This document shows, one piece after another, positions 33,354 through 41,627 of a DNA stretch of 64,000 bases. The notes beneath the pieces are model-generated. The model ran no database searches. It was given only the letters and a program-made list of their open reading frames with translations, and was not told the origin of the DNA. Source of the DNA: Variovorax sp. HW608 (lineage in GTDB: Bacteria; Pseudomonadota; Gammaproteobacteria; Burkholderiales; Burkholderiaceae_C); assembly GCF_900090195.1 (NCBI RefSeq), contig NZ_LT607803.1, positions 2,914,001-2,978,000 of the forward strand, read 5' to 3'. The position numbers and the translations under genes were made by a program. Position 1 is the stretch's first letter; every line of letters begins with the position of its first letter.

Positions 33354-34400
33354 TCAGGAAGAAGACATCGGTTCGTCCAGAGACCGAGTGAGATCGAAGA
33401 CGTGAGAAGGGGGGTGCCCGGAATGCATCTCCACGCAGCCGCCGATTCGCAGGCTCGCATCGCTCGCGAACGCAGCGTCGATGTCCGCCCAGTCCGCGAC
33501 AGTCAGATAACGCCGAGCGGCCGGCAGGATCACTCCCTCTTCGCGTCCCAGATGCTCCCAGATGAAGGCGGCGTAGTGGGATACGGCGTTTTCGAGCGCA
33601 CGAATGGCAGAAGCGCGTGCCTCATCGCCAATGGCCGCCGAGACAGCTCTGACACGCCGGGCCACGACGGCGACAAGGTGACGATCCTTGTCATGTTGGC
33701 GCTCGAGTTCATCGATCTCCGCATCGAAGGCAGACGTGCGGGCTTTCAGCCGCCGAAAGAGATGGTCCTCCTCCCTCGGATGGTGCTGCGCGACGCGCAT
33801 GCGCTCGAGGTAGTAGACGACGGCATCCATCAGGGCCGGATCGGGCACATCGCCGCGGGCGCGGGCCACCGCCAACGCATTCATCCCTGCATGCAGTACT
33901 GCCGACAGCGATCGATGCTCGTCGCGGATAGTCGCGATGGCGCGCGTTGGCGGCTGCACCGCGCCCCGCGCGAACAAGAGAACGGGAAGGCCCGCATGCG
34001 CCGCCGCGTCGATGGTCTCGGAGAAGAACGCCATCGCGGTCCGGATGCCATCAATGTGCGACGCCATGAAGATGAGGTCACAGCCCCGGCCCTGTGCGGC
34101 TGCCACAATCGCGCCCTGCCGGCCTTCGTTGCATCCCTGCATCGAGTCGCAAGGGACGCCGTTCGCATGAGCTGCGCCTTCTGCCTTGGCCAGCAACTCC
34201 CGCACCTGTCCGGCGTGGACACCGGTTGCTGCACCCGCCGTCCGCGCCTCGGTATCGCCGCACGGCATACCGGCATAATCCGGAGCGGTGTAAAAGAACG
34301 TGATCCGCGCGCTTACTGAGCCCGCAAAGTCGACGGCATTCGCCACCAATTCGGCAGACAGATCCGTCGCGTCGATGGGAACCAGGAGATGTCGGTACAT
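33354..34400 (-). CDS. Universal stress protein fused to a hemerythrin HHE domain
   Basis: A 348-residue two-domain protein. Residues 1-145 are a UspA domain (MYRHLLVPIDATDLSAELVA at the start, CDLIFMASHIDG and GLPVLLFARG at the end). Residues 155-325 are a hemerythrin-like four-helix bundle with di-iron ligand candidates in RDEHRSLSAVLH, AQHHPREEDHLF, ELERQHDKDRH and YAAFIWEHLGREEGVILP. Fusion suggests an oxygen-, NO- or redox-responsive stress function. It is divergent from the LuxR/MalT-like regulator (176 bases between starts) and just upstream of the small gene/flavin reductase pair. Confidence 0.88.
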   Translation of the reverse strand: MYRHLLVPIDATDLSAELVANAVDFAGSVSARITFFYTAPDYAGMPCGDTEARTAGAATGVHAGQVRELLAKAEGAAHANGVPCDSMQGCNEGRQGAIVAAAQGRGCDLIFMASHIDGIRTAMAFFSETIDAAAHAGLPVLLFARGAVQPPTRAIATIRDEHRSLSAVLHAGMNALAVARARGDVPDPALMDAVVYYLERMRVAQHHPREEDHLFRRLKARTSAFDAEIDELERQHDKDRHLVAVVARRVRAVSAAIGDEARASAIRALENAVSHYAAFIWEHLGREEGVILPAARRYLTVADWADIDAAFASDASLRIGGCVEMHSGHPPSHVFDLTRSLDEPMSSS

Positions 34401-34481
34401 TGCTTCACACGCATGGGAGTGGGCTGATGGAACTCATAGTAGGCAGGCGCCTCGCGCCCACCCTCCACTCAATGGGTAGGC

Positions 34482-34496
34482 TAGGGTCGCCCCCTA
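34482..34496. promoter_or_regulatory. TAGGG/CCCTA palindrome upstream of the LuxR/MalT-like regulator
   Basis: TAGGG and CCCTA arms separated by TCGCC, in the divergent region between the stress-protein fusion and the regulator gene, 80 bases before the latter. A possible autoregulatory operator. It does not resemble the 25-bp box found elsewhere in the island. Confidence 0.35.
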
Positions 34497-34576
34497 TGCG
34501 AGCCGTAGACTGCTGCCGTTGCAATCTGTACCCATTCGGGCATGCCGTCAGGCATCGCCTAGTCCTCTGAGAGCCC

Positions 34577-37249
34577 GTGGCTACCCTTGTGCCCCCCCTC
34601 CGTCCAGATGACCTTCTCCTGAAGGTCACCCCTCCGCGTGTCCCACCGCACCTCGTGACCCGCGAGCGGCTGCTGTCCAGCGACGTGAAGTTGCGCAGCC
34701 ATCCATTTCTGCTGGTGCAGGCGCCGGCCGGTTTCGGCAAGACATCGCTGCTCGCCCAATGGCGACGCGAGCACCTGGGCCGGGGCGCCGTTGTGGCGTG
34801 GCTGTCCGCCCAGGCGCACGACGACCCCTTGCGCCTGGTTCAGGCCCTCGTTCTCGCGGTCCGCGTCGGTGCCGGCAGGCCAGCCTTCGGTAGTGCGTTG
34901 CTGGATGGGCCTGTCGATAGCGCCCTCGAAGGCACCACGACATGGCTTGCCGAATTGGCCCAACTGGCGTTCGAGACGGTGCTTATCGTCGACGAGGCCG
35001 AACGCCTGCCTGGCGAATCGGTCGAGGTGCTCGCCTACCTGATGCGCAACGCGCCGCCCAATCTGAGGGTCGTGGTCGCAGCGCGCGCAGCCCTCGAGCT
35101 GGGGGTCGATGACCTCATGGACTACGGGCAGTGCCTCGTGATCGGCGCTTCAACACTTCGATTCGAACTCAACGAAACACTGGCTCTCGTGAGCGGCCGC
35201 TTCGGTTCGCGCGTCGATCAGGACGTGGCTGCGCGCATGCACGAGCTGGTCGAAGGCTGGCCCCTCGGCCTGCAACTTGCACTAGCGGTGATCTCCTCCG
35301 GCAACGATCCCCGCACCGCTCTCGCCGCCTTGGCGGCGGGCGGCGGTGCGCTGCGCGAGCAACTCGTCGGCCTGCTGCTTGCCAACCTGAACCCCGCGGA
35401 CGTCAACTTCCTGGCAAAGATCGCGATCGCGGACCACCTGCAACCGGAGCTCTGTCGAGCAATTTCCGAGTCAGACGACGCGGCCGAGCGCCTCGCGCGC
35501 CTGAGCCGGGACACTCCCCTGCTTGCCAGACACGAGCACGGCCACTGGTCACACATGCACTCACTCGCGCGCGAGGCGCTGCGCCAGCGTGTCGCTTTGC
35601 TGCCTGGCGAGCAACAAGCCGGGTTGCATGCCCGGGCCGCGGCCTGGCTTGCCGATCATGGGTTCCTCGAGGAGGCCGCCCGCCACGCGCTGTCCTCCGG
35701 GCAAAAGGAGATGGCCTACGCTCTGGCCGAGCGAGGCTTGTACGAGGCGGTGATGGCCCGCGGACGGTATGGTGCCGTGTTCGACTGGCTGGGCATGCTG
35801 CCAGACGAAGAGCTTGATCGGCGGCCGCGCTTACTGCTGGCGACCGCTTGGAGCCTGGCGCCCAGCGACCGGCGTGAACAGGCAGGCCGACTGGTCGCAC
35901 GCATTCTGGCGCGGCCCGATGTCAGCGACGCACTGCGCTGCGAATGCGGGATCATTCTGAGCGGTGTCGCCGTCTTCACGGACGATCCGGATCGCCTCGC
36001 CGCCCTGCACGCCCCCTGGTCAGAGGGAGCGCCACTGCGCGACCAGACGCTGCAGCAGATGCACGTCAATCGAAGCACCTTGCTCGCCCTACAGCAAGGC
36101 AAGCCAGCACTCGCCCGCTTGCGGCAGCAGCAAGGCCCACTCAGCGACTCGGGACTGCCGTACGACTACCATCGAAGCTGGCGGGAACTGCTGGTCGGCC
36201 TCAGCTATCTGTGGGAGGGGCAGGTGCTATTGGCCGAGGCCCAACTGCGTCCCGCACTGACCGGCGCAGAAGCCGACCTCGGACGGCGCGCCCCCATGAC
36301 ATGCATGGTGGCCTCGCTGCTGGCCACCGCGCTCTTGGAGCGCGACAATGCGACGGAAGCAGCTGCGTTGCTCGCAAACCGGCTCGACGTGCTGGAACAC
36401 AGCGGAATGCCGGAGGCCTTGTTGCTGGGGTATCGCACCATGGCACGCATAGCGTTGGCCAGTGGGGCCGAGCATCGCAGCTTGGAACTGCTGGGCGCAT
36501 TGCATGCCGTCGGAGTTAGCCGAAGCCTGCCTCGCCTTTGCATCGCAAGCCTGGCCGAGCAGGTCCGCATTCACGCACGTCGGTACCGAGCGGAAACCTG
36601 TCGCGACCTGGTCAATCGAATCGACGAACTGACCGCCGATCCCACGAGAATGCAAGCAATGTGGCGACGCAGCGTTGAATTGCTCAGCGGCCCCGCCCAT
36701 GTCTACGAGGCGATAGCGGCACAGGACTGGCGCCGCGCGCTCGATCTGTTGGAGCCAGCGGACGCCCTCGCGCAGCAGATGGAGCAGCACCACTCACACA
36801 TTGAGCTCCTCGGCTTGCGCGCGCTTGCACTCGACCGTTGTGGCGAGAGGTCGCAATCTCTCCTGCGCGAGGCTGCCGACCTCGCGCAGACCTACGGCTT
36901 GCTGCGGGTGTTCCGCGACGTCCATCCAGCGTTGGAGGACCTGGTGTTGCAACTCGCGCCGGACGGACCGGACGCTTCCAGCGCGCGAGCCGCGCCGATG
37001 CGAGCATCGGCGCAACGCCCGAACCCGGTACGCACGACGCCGAGCATGGCACTGACCCCAAAGGAACGCGAAGTCCTGGCACTGCTCGCACGGGCCCTCA
37101 CGAACAAGGAGATGGCACTGGCGATGCAGGTCAGCGAAGAGGCCATCAAATGGCACATGAAAAACCTGTTCGCCAAGCTCGATGCCGGAACGCGCAAGCA
37201 GGTCGTCCAGCGCGCGCGAATCCTGGGCCTGTTGGAAGGGACTGACTGA
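34577..37249 (+). CDS. Large ATP-binding LuxR (LAL/MalT-like) transcriptional activator
   Basis: An 890-residue signal-transduction ATPase. The N-terminal NTPase has Walker A APAGFGKTSLL (about residues 49-59) and Walker B TVLIVDEAERL (about 134-144). TPR-like helical repeats fill about 330-780. A LuxR-type HTH ends the protein (LTPKEREVLALLARALTNKE, then VSEEAIKWHMKNLFAKLDAG, about 822-880). MalT-like activators bind ATP and an inducer, oligomerise, and recruit polymerase at sites next to the -35. The start is GTG. It lies between the three box-promoter pairs and is the best candidate for their activator, by context only. Confidence 0.92.
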   Translation: MATLVPPLRPDDLLLKVTPPRVPPHLVTRERLLSSDVKLRSHPFLLVQAPAGFGKTSLLAQWRREHLGRGAVVAWLSAQAHDDPLRLVQALVLAVRVGAGRPAFGSALLDGPVDSALEGTTTWLAELAQLAFETVLIVDEAERLPGESVEVLAYLMRNAPPNLRVVVAARAALELGVDDLMDYGQCLVIGASTLRFELNETLALVSGRFGSRVDQDVAARMHELVEGWPLGLQLALAVISSGNDPRTALAALAAGGGALREQLVGLLLANLNPADVNFLAKIAIADHLQPELCRAISESDDAAERLARLSRDTPLLARHEHGHWSHMHSLAREALRQRVALLPGEQQAGLHARAAAWLADHGFLEEAARHALSSGQKEMAYALAERGLYEAVMARGRYGAVFDWLGMLPDEELDRRPRLLLATAWSLAPSDRREQAGRLVARILARPDVSDALRCECGIILSGVAVFTDDPDRLAALHAPWSEGAPLRDQTLQQMHVNRSTLLALQQGKPALARLRQQQGPLSDSGLPYDYHRSWRELLVGLSYLWEGQVLLAEAQLRPALTGAEADLGRRAPMTCMVASLLATALLERDNATEAAALLANRLDVLEHSGMPEALLLGYRTMARIALASGAEHRSLELLGALHAVGVSRSLPRLCIASLAEQVRIHARRYRAETCRDLVNRIDELTADPTRMQAMWRRSVELLSGPAHVYEAIAAQDWRRALDLLEPADALAQQMEQHHSHIELLGLRALALDRCGERSQSLLREAADLAQTYGLLRVFRDVHPALEDLVLQLAPDGPDASSARAAPMRASAQRPNPVRTTPSMALTPKEREVLALLARALTNKEMALAMQVSEEAIKWHMKNLFAKLDAGTRKQVVQRARILGLLEGTD

Positions 37250-37256
37250 AACCTGT

Positions 37257-38264
37257 TCAGTGATCGATGGCGAGAGTCACCTTCCCAAAGTGGTGCTGCC
37301 CTTCCAGGTGAAGCAGCGCCTCGGGGAGGTCCGTCAACTGACGGCTGACCTCGACGATTGGGCGCAACCGCTGATGCGTGATTGCACGCATCATCGACTC
37401 GGCACAATCGCGGCTACCGCTCATGATGCCGTCGATATGTGCCTCCTTCGTCATGAGCGGATAGAGCGAGACCGAGGCGGCAAAGCCGCCAAGAACCCCG
37501 ACTTGGGATATGTGCCCGCCGTTTGATAGCGCGATCACCGACTGCTCCAGGGTACCGGCGCCCACGACATCCACGACCAGCTCCATGCCCCGCCCCCCGC
37601 TCTGCTCGAGGATCGCTGCACCCCACTGCGGATTCGCCCGATAGTTCAGAACATGGTGAGCACCCAGTGCCTTCGCGCGTGCCAGCTTCTCGTCGTCCGA
37701 AGAGATCAAGAAGGTCTCTGCGCCCGCCGCGAGTGCGAACTGAAGGGCGAACAGCGAGACGCCGCCTGTGCCCTGGATCAGAACAGTGCTCCCTGGACGA
37801 AGGGTGACATGGCGTGTCACCGCGGCCCAAGCTGTCACAGCGGCGCAAGGCAGCGTCGAGGCCTCAGCGTCGGACAGGTGCGCCGGCACATGCAGCAGTT
37901 CCTGCTCCGATAGCACGAGGTACTCCGCCGCAACCCCGTCGCCGTGCCATCCGCGGTCGCGCGCGAACTTCTCCGTCGCAATGGTCCCGTCGATCCAGTC
38001 CGGGTAGTACGTGGGACAGACTCGATCGCCGACCTTGACCCGCCCGACGCCGACGCCTGTCTCGACCACTTCGCCAACCGCATCCGAAAGTGGAATGCAT
38101 GGATACGTGACAGGTACCGAGCCCTTTGCAATCAGTAGATCGCGGTAGTTGAGGGATACCGCCTTCAGCTTCAACCGGACGTGCCCAAGCGGGACGTCCT
38201 TCTCACGCCTTTCAGCGAACCGTATCCCATCCAAGCCTGGGCCCACGAGTTCCATAACCTTCAT
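37257..38264 (-). CDS. Zinc-independent MDR quinone oxidoreductase-like protein
   Basis: A 335-residue medium-chain dehydrogenase/reductase. Typical features are VSLNYRDLLIAKG, PLSDAVGEVVETG and the NAD(P) motif GTGGVSLFALQFALAAGA (about residues 165-182). No structural zinc cysteine cluster is seen, as in quinone/enone reductases. It is the last gene of the seven-gene leftward operon. AGGAG lies 6 bases before the ATG. It probably reduces or oxidises a ketone/enone intermediate. It meets the LuxR-type regulator tail-to-tail with only 7 bases between stops. Confidence 0.88.
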   Translation of the reverse strand: MKVMELVGPGLDGIRFAERREKDVPLGHVRLKLKAVSLNYRDLLIAKGSVPVTYPCIPLSDAVGEVVETGVGVGRVKVGDRVCPTYYPDWIDGTIATEKFARDRGWHGDGVAAEYLVLSEQELLHVPAHLSDAEASTLPCAAVTAWAAVTRHVTLRPGSTVLIQGTGGVSLFALQFALAAGAETFLISSDDEKLARAKALGAHHVLNYRANPQWGAAILEQSGGRGMELVVDVVGAGTLEQSVIALSNGGHISQVGVLGGFAASVSLYPLMTKEAHIDGIMSGSRDCAESMMRAITHQRLRPIVEVSRQLTDLPEALLHLEGQHHFGKVTLAIDH

Positions 38265-38319
38265 TTTTTCTCCTGTTGATTGCGCGATCGGCCCAAGTCC
38301 GCCGAGACCAGCGGGTGAG

Positions 38320-38817
38320 CTACGCCGCCCGCAAGTCGGCCGGTGCATCGACGGCATGCTCCCAGATCTGAATCATGTTGCCGTCCTTGTCATAGAAGAT
38401 GAAGGAACGGCCCATGTTTGCGCACGGCCACACGTAGTCGGTCTGGGTCCTATATCCGGCGGCACGAACCTTCTCAAAAAAGTCGTCAATGTCATCGAGC
38501 ACCAAGCCAAGCTCGCGGATGCCGCTGTGGCCATACAGCAGCCGGTCCGGCGGCGTCTGCTGAACATGGGGCGTCTGAGGTTGCAGAAGCTCGATCATCG
38601 CCCCCTCCTTCGAGATCAAGACGGCGACCCTCGCGGTGGCGCCTGGCACCTTGTAGAGATCCTCCAGCAGTATCCTGGGCGCCATGACTGTGGGCCCGTA
38701 TTCCTCCCCATCGGGAATGATCAAATCAGCCTTCAACGTGAAGCCCATGAGGTCACGCCACAGGCGGATCGCCTCCTCCATATCGGTCGTCACGATGCAC
38801 ATGTGATGGAAACGCAT
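38320..38817 (-). CDS. VOC (glyoxalase/dioxygenase) superfamily protein
   Basis: A 165-residue protein with two beta-alpha-beta-beta-beta units. Unit 1 starts RFHHMCIVTTDMEEAIRLWR with metal-ligand histidine; unit 2 begins HSGIRELGLVLDDIDDFFEK and ends FIFYDKDGNMIQIWE with the terminal glutamate ligand. The pattern fits a metal-dependent glyoxalase, epimerase or extradiol-type dioxygenase. Located mid-operon between a SnoaL-like gene and the quinone reductase-like gene. An epimerase or ring-modifying role is plausible, not demonstrable from sequence. Confidence 0.85.
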   Translation of the reverse strand: MRFHHMCIVTTDMEEAIRLWRDLMGFTLKADLIIPDGEEYGPTVMAPRILLEDLYKVPGATARVAVLISKEGAMIELLQPQTPHVQQTPPDRLLYGHSGIRELGLVLDDIDDFFEKVRAAGYRTQTDYVWPCANMGRSFIFYDKDGNMIQIWEHAVDAPADLRAA

Positions 38818-38836
38818 GACTTGCTCCTGACTCCCG

Positions 38837-39292
38837 CTAGATCAACCAACGCTCTTCGCTGCGAATGCGCGTGGTATGCGACTTGCTGAGCCTCCACACG
38901 TCCCCGACCTTGACGTACCGATCGTGGTAGTGGCCCCAGCCTTCGAAGACGCAGGTCGGCAGCATGACCACATCGTGCAGAGCCCATATCCCGACCGCCG
39001 TATCGGGACCCGTCATCGTGATCTCGCTGGAATGGACGTGGTGGATGGTTGTGCAGTCAACCAGCATGGTTCTGAACAGTCGTATGAAGTTCTCGCGCCC
39101 CTTCACGCTGCCACTGATCGGCCCATCCTTGTGCATCCGCGGCATGGAGTCGAAGTGCGCCTCATAGTCGTCGGTGAATAGCTCCCCGAGTTCATCCCAC
39201 TGCTTGGTGTCCCCGAATCGAACGTAGCGTGCCTTGAGTTGCCTTATCGCCTCGATCTCCTGAAGTTCTCGAATGCCTTGCTGTTCCGCCAT
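38837..39292 (-). CDS. SnoaL-like/NTF2-superfamily protein
   Basis: A 151-residue SnoaL_4-type protein: ELQEIEAIRQLKARYVRFGD, DELGELFTDDYEAHFDSMPR, TTIHHVHSSEITMTGPDTAV and GHYHDRYVKVGDVWRLSKSH. The double-histidine segment HHVHSSEI is typical of family members with catalytic dyads such as dehydratases and aromatic-ring hydroxylase-associated proteins. It lies between the VOC gene and the SDR in the leftward operon, with 19- and 21-base gaps. Confidence 0.82.
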   Translation of the reverse strand: MAEQQGIRELQEIEAIRQLKARYVRFGDTKQWDELGELFTDDYEAHFDSMPRMHKDGPISGSVKGRENFIRLFRTMLVDCTTIHHVHSSEITMTGPDTAVGIWALHDVVMLPTCVFEGWGHYHDRYVKVGDVWRLSKSHTTRIRSEERWLI

Positions 39293-39313
39293 GGTCGCTC
39301 TCTCTCTTGGTGA

Positions 39314-40072
39314 TCAAATCGATAGTCCGCCGTCGATAGGCAGATCAATACCTGTGATGAAACTCGCCTCGTCCGAGGCCAGGAACACGCAGCCATGCGC
39401 AATCTCTCCAGGTTCGCCCCAACGCTGCATCGGCCCCATGCTCGCTGCTGCGAACGCCTGAGCGCTGGCATCCCGGGTGGATCCCGGCGTTCTGATGAGT
39501 CCCGGATGCAGCACGTTCACTCGGATTCGGTCGGAGGCCAGGGCAAGCGCAGTGGACTTCGTGAGCTGGCGTACCGCCCCCTTGGAAGCGTGATAGGCGG
39601 CGTAGCTGGGCCCGCCGCGCAGCGCGAACAGAGACCCGATATTGATGATGGAGCCTCCGCCGCGCGCGCGCAGGTGCGGAACCGAGTACTTCGTCGCCAG
39701 GTACGCGCCCTTGACATTGATGTCGAGGATCCGATCCCATTCTTCCTCGCTCGTCTCTTCGGCCGTCTTGCCGATGCCGACGCCCGCATTGTTGACCAGC
39801 ACATCCAGGCCTCCATATGTGGCAACGGCTCGGTCCACCAGTGCTTTGACCTCGGCCTCCTGGCGCACATCGGCCTTCACGAAGAAAGCATGGCCACCTT
39901 CCGCCCGGATGGAATCGCTCACAGCCTCCCCGGCGCGGGAATCAACGTCGGCAACAACCATCCGGGCCCCTTCGCGCGCAAACACCCGCGCAATGCCTTC
40001 CCCGATTCCCGAACCACCGCCGGTGACGATCGCCACTTTGCCCTTCAGTCTCTCAAGACTCACTGTCGACAT
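39314..40072 (-). CDS. Short-chain dehydrogenase/reductase (SDR)
   Basis: A 252-residue classical SDR. The cofactor motif TGGGSGIGEGIA and the D after beta-2 (VVADVD) suggest NAD(H). NNAG is in VLVNNAGVGIG, the active-site serine in INIGSLFALRGG, and YxxxK in YAAYHASKGA. It oxidises or reduces a secondary alcohol/ketone. ATG at 40072 chosen since the longer frame adds a non-family N-terminus. A 64-base gap separates it from the upstream oxygenase-like gene, still within the operon. Confidence 0.92.
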   Translation of the reverse strand: MSTVSLERLKGKVAIVTGGGSGIGEGIARVFAREGARMVVADVDSRAGEAVSDSIRAEGGHAFFVKADVRQEAEVKALVDRAVATYGGLDVLVNNAGVGIGKTAEETSEEEWDRILDINVKGAYLATKYSVPHLRARGGGSIINIGSLFALRGGPSYAAYHASKGAVRQLTKSTALALASDRIRVNVLHPGLIRTPGSTRDASAQAFAAASMGPMQRWGEPGEIAHGCVFLASDEASFITGIDLPIDGGLSI

Positions 40073-40136
40073 CTGTCCCTCCCGGGAGAATAAAGAGAAC
40101 ACTCTCTCACTTGCAAGTCTCCTTTGCTGTCTCTGC

Positions 40137-40994
40137 CTACAGCCAGTACGCAAAGAACCGCGCTTCAATGCTCTCGCGCGGCACAGCGTCGGGATGCCTG
40201 GCCGTGTCGTTGAAACTGCTGTGCATCACCGTCTGGTCGTCGTTGAACTTACTGTCGTAAGTCTTGAACAGGAGCAGCTCGTTCGCGCGCATGTTCGAGA
40301 AGTAGTACCACTTGTTGCTCCGGTCGTGGAGTGCGAGCCGCGTCTCGACCGAAGGACCCTCGCCCTCCAGGCCGGTCACGTTGTCCATGACGACATACTT
40401 GCCGCTCTTCACGCTGAAGCCGTCCGCCAGTGCCAGTGGGAAGTCCTGCGGCGGCGGTGACACGGCGCGCCATGCGTTGTACAGGGCAACCCGGCGATAC
40501 GGGGGAACTGTCACCCCCTCGGCCTGCTGGACATAGCTCGCCCATTGGAGGAATGTCTCGCGGGTCACATCCGCATGCACAAAGCCGGCCGGTCGCGTCG
40601 TTTCGTCCCCGGTCTCGCCGGGCGCACGCTGGGACAGCCGGACCTGACAATAGGCCCGGTACGGAAGGACGACATCAGCGCCAGTGAGCTGCTTGACCAA
40701 AGGCCCAATCTCATCGTGGTAGACGCCTTCCAGCTGCTTGGCGTCGCGAAGATGCGAAACGCTGCTGTGGTGGTCCACCAGAACGAACCCCTCCCGGTCC
40801 AGGTCCAGTCGGTCCCGGATCGGTCGGGCATCCCGGATCTCCACCTCATGGGCCTCCAGCGGCCGGTGGGTCTTGGCCGGGTCGATCAGATTCGACGTTG
40901 CGCGCGGAATGTCCTGGCTGAAGTTCAGTTTGCCAAGAACGATAGGAAGATCGATCTCTTTCTCTTGATTTGGAAGTATTGCAGTGCCGGTCAT
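40137..40994 (-). CDS. CmcJ/NvfI-family oxidoreductase-like protein
   Basis: A 285-residue protein resembling the CmcJ/NvfI (GA4-desaturase-like) group. Suggestive segments are PAGFVHADVTRETFLQ (histidine and aspartate as in an iron HxD motif), VALYNAWRAVSPPPQDFPLA and the terminal SSFNDTARHPDAVPRESIEARFFAYW. In the better-studied fungal and actinomycete members the fold is an Fe(II)/2-oxoglutarate-like oxygenase. Finding one in a bacterial catabolic operon suggests hydroxylation, desaturation or rearrangement of the substrate. Activity unverified. Confidence 0.75.
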   Translation of the reverse strand: MTGTAILPNQEKEIDLPIVLGKLNFSQDIPRATSNLIDPAKTHRPLEAHEVEIRDARPIRDRLDLDREGFVLVDHHSSVSHLRDAKQLEGVYHDEIGPLVKQLTGADVVLPYRAYCQVRLSQRAPGETGDETTRPAGFVHADVTRETFLQWASYVQQAEGVTVPPYRRVALYNAWRAVSPPPQDFPLALADGFSVKSGKYVVMDNVTGLEGEGPSVETRLALHDRSNKWYYFSNMRANELLLFKTYDSKFNDDQTVMHSSFNDTARHPDAVPRESIEARFFAYWL

Positions 40995-41009
40995 TCGGAG
41001 TCTCCTTCT

Positions 41010-41555
41010 TTAGTTGTCCTGCTGCTGCCACCGGCTCTTCCAGCCTGGCGGCGGCGGCGCGATGTGATCGGCCGCGTTGTTGGCCTTGGCCATCTCGTAG
41101 GCGGCCTGACACCCGACGATGACCGACAGGTCCGGCCCACCATCGGGCCTGACGCCGCAGAGCCCACCGAAAATAATAGAGAACTGCAGCACATCGTCTT
41201 TGCCGATCGTGGCGCTGTGCGCGATGGCTGCACCTTCGCCGATGTAGTTCTCGGCGAAGATGTGGCCGTACTCGTACTCGAAATCACCGGTCATGATGTA
41301 GCCCTGCGCCTCCTCGAGGTGATAGTGCGGCTCGACCGCCATCCCACCGGGAACGTTCAAGATCATCACGAGCATCTCGCGGCGCCAGTCCACTGCCAGC
41401 AGCTTGAACACCGGGCCGTCTGGGGTGCCGACGAGATTGAAGGGCGTCCACGGCAACCTGTTCACACGCACGACGTGTGCACCATCGGGAAAGTGTCCGC
41501 CCTTGTGGTCGGGTAGCCTTTCGATGGTCTTCAATCGTTCATCGATCGATAGCAT
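41010..41555 (-). CDS. Cupin-domain metalloprotein
   Basis: A 181-residue ChrR-like cupin. The first cupin motif is PHYHLEEAQGYIMTGDFEYE with His/His/Glu ligand candidates; the second is GEGAAIAHSATIGKD with a further histidine. Related single-domain cupins include 2,4'-dihydroxyacetophenone and acetylacetone dioxygenases that cleave C-C bonds next to carbonyls. It sits between the amidohydrolase and the CmcJ-like gene, so a carbon-carbon bond-cleaving oxygenase role is plausible. Confidence 0.8.
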   Translation of the reverse strand: MLSIDERLKTIERLPDHKGGHFPDGAHVVRVNRLPWTPFNLVGTPDGPVFKLLAVDWRREMLVMILNVPGGMAVEPHYHLEEAQGYIMTGDFEYEYGHIFAENYIGEGAAIAHSATIGKDDVLQFSIIFGGLCGVRPDGGPDLSVIVGCQAAYEMAKANNAADHIAPPPPGWKSRWQQQDN

Positions 41556-41627
41556 TTTGGAAACTCCTCATGTGGTTGGTAGTCAGTAGCGAAACGTGCG
41601 CAGCGCAACGAGCTTGCCGCCACTCCT

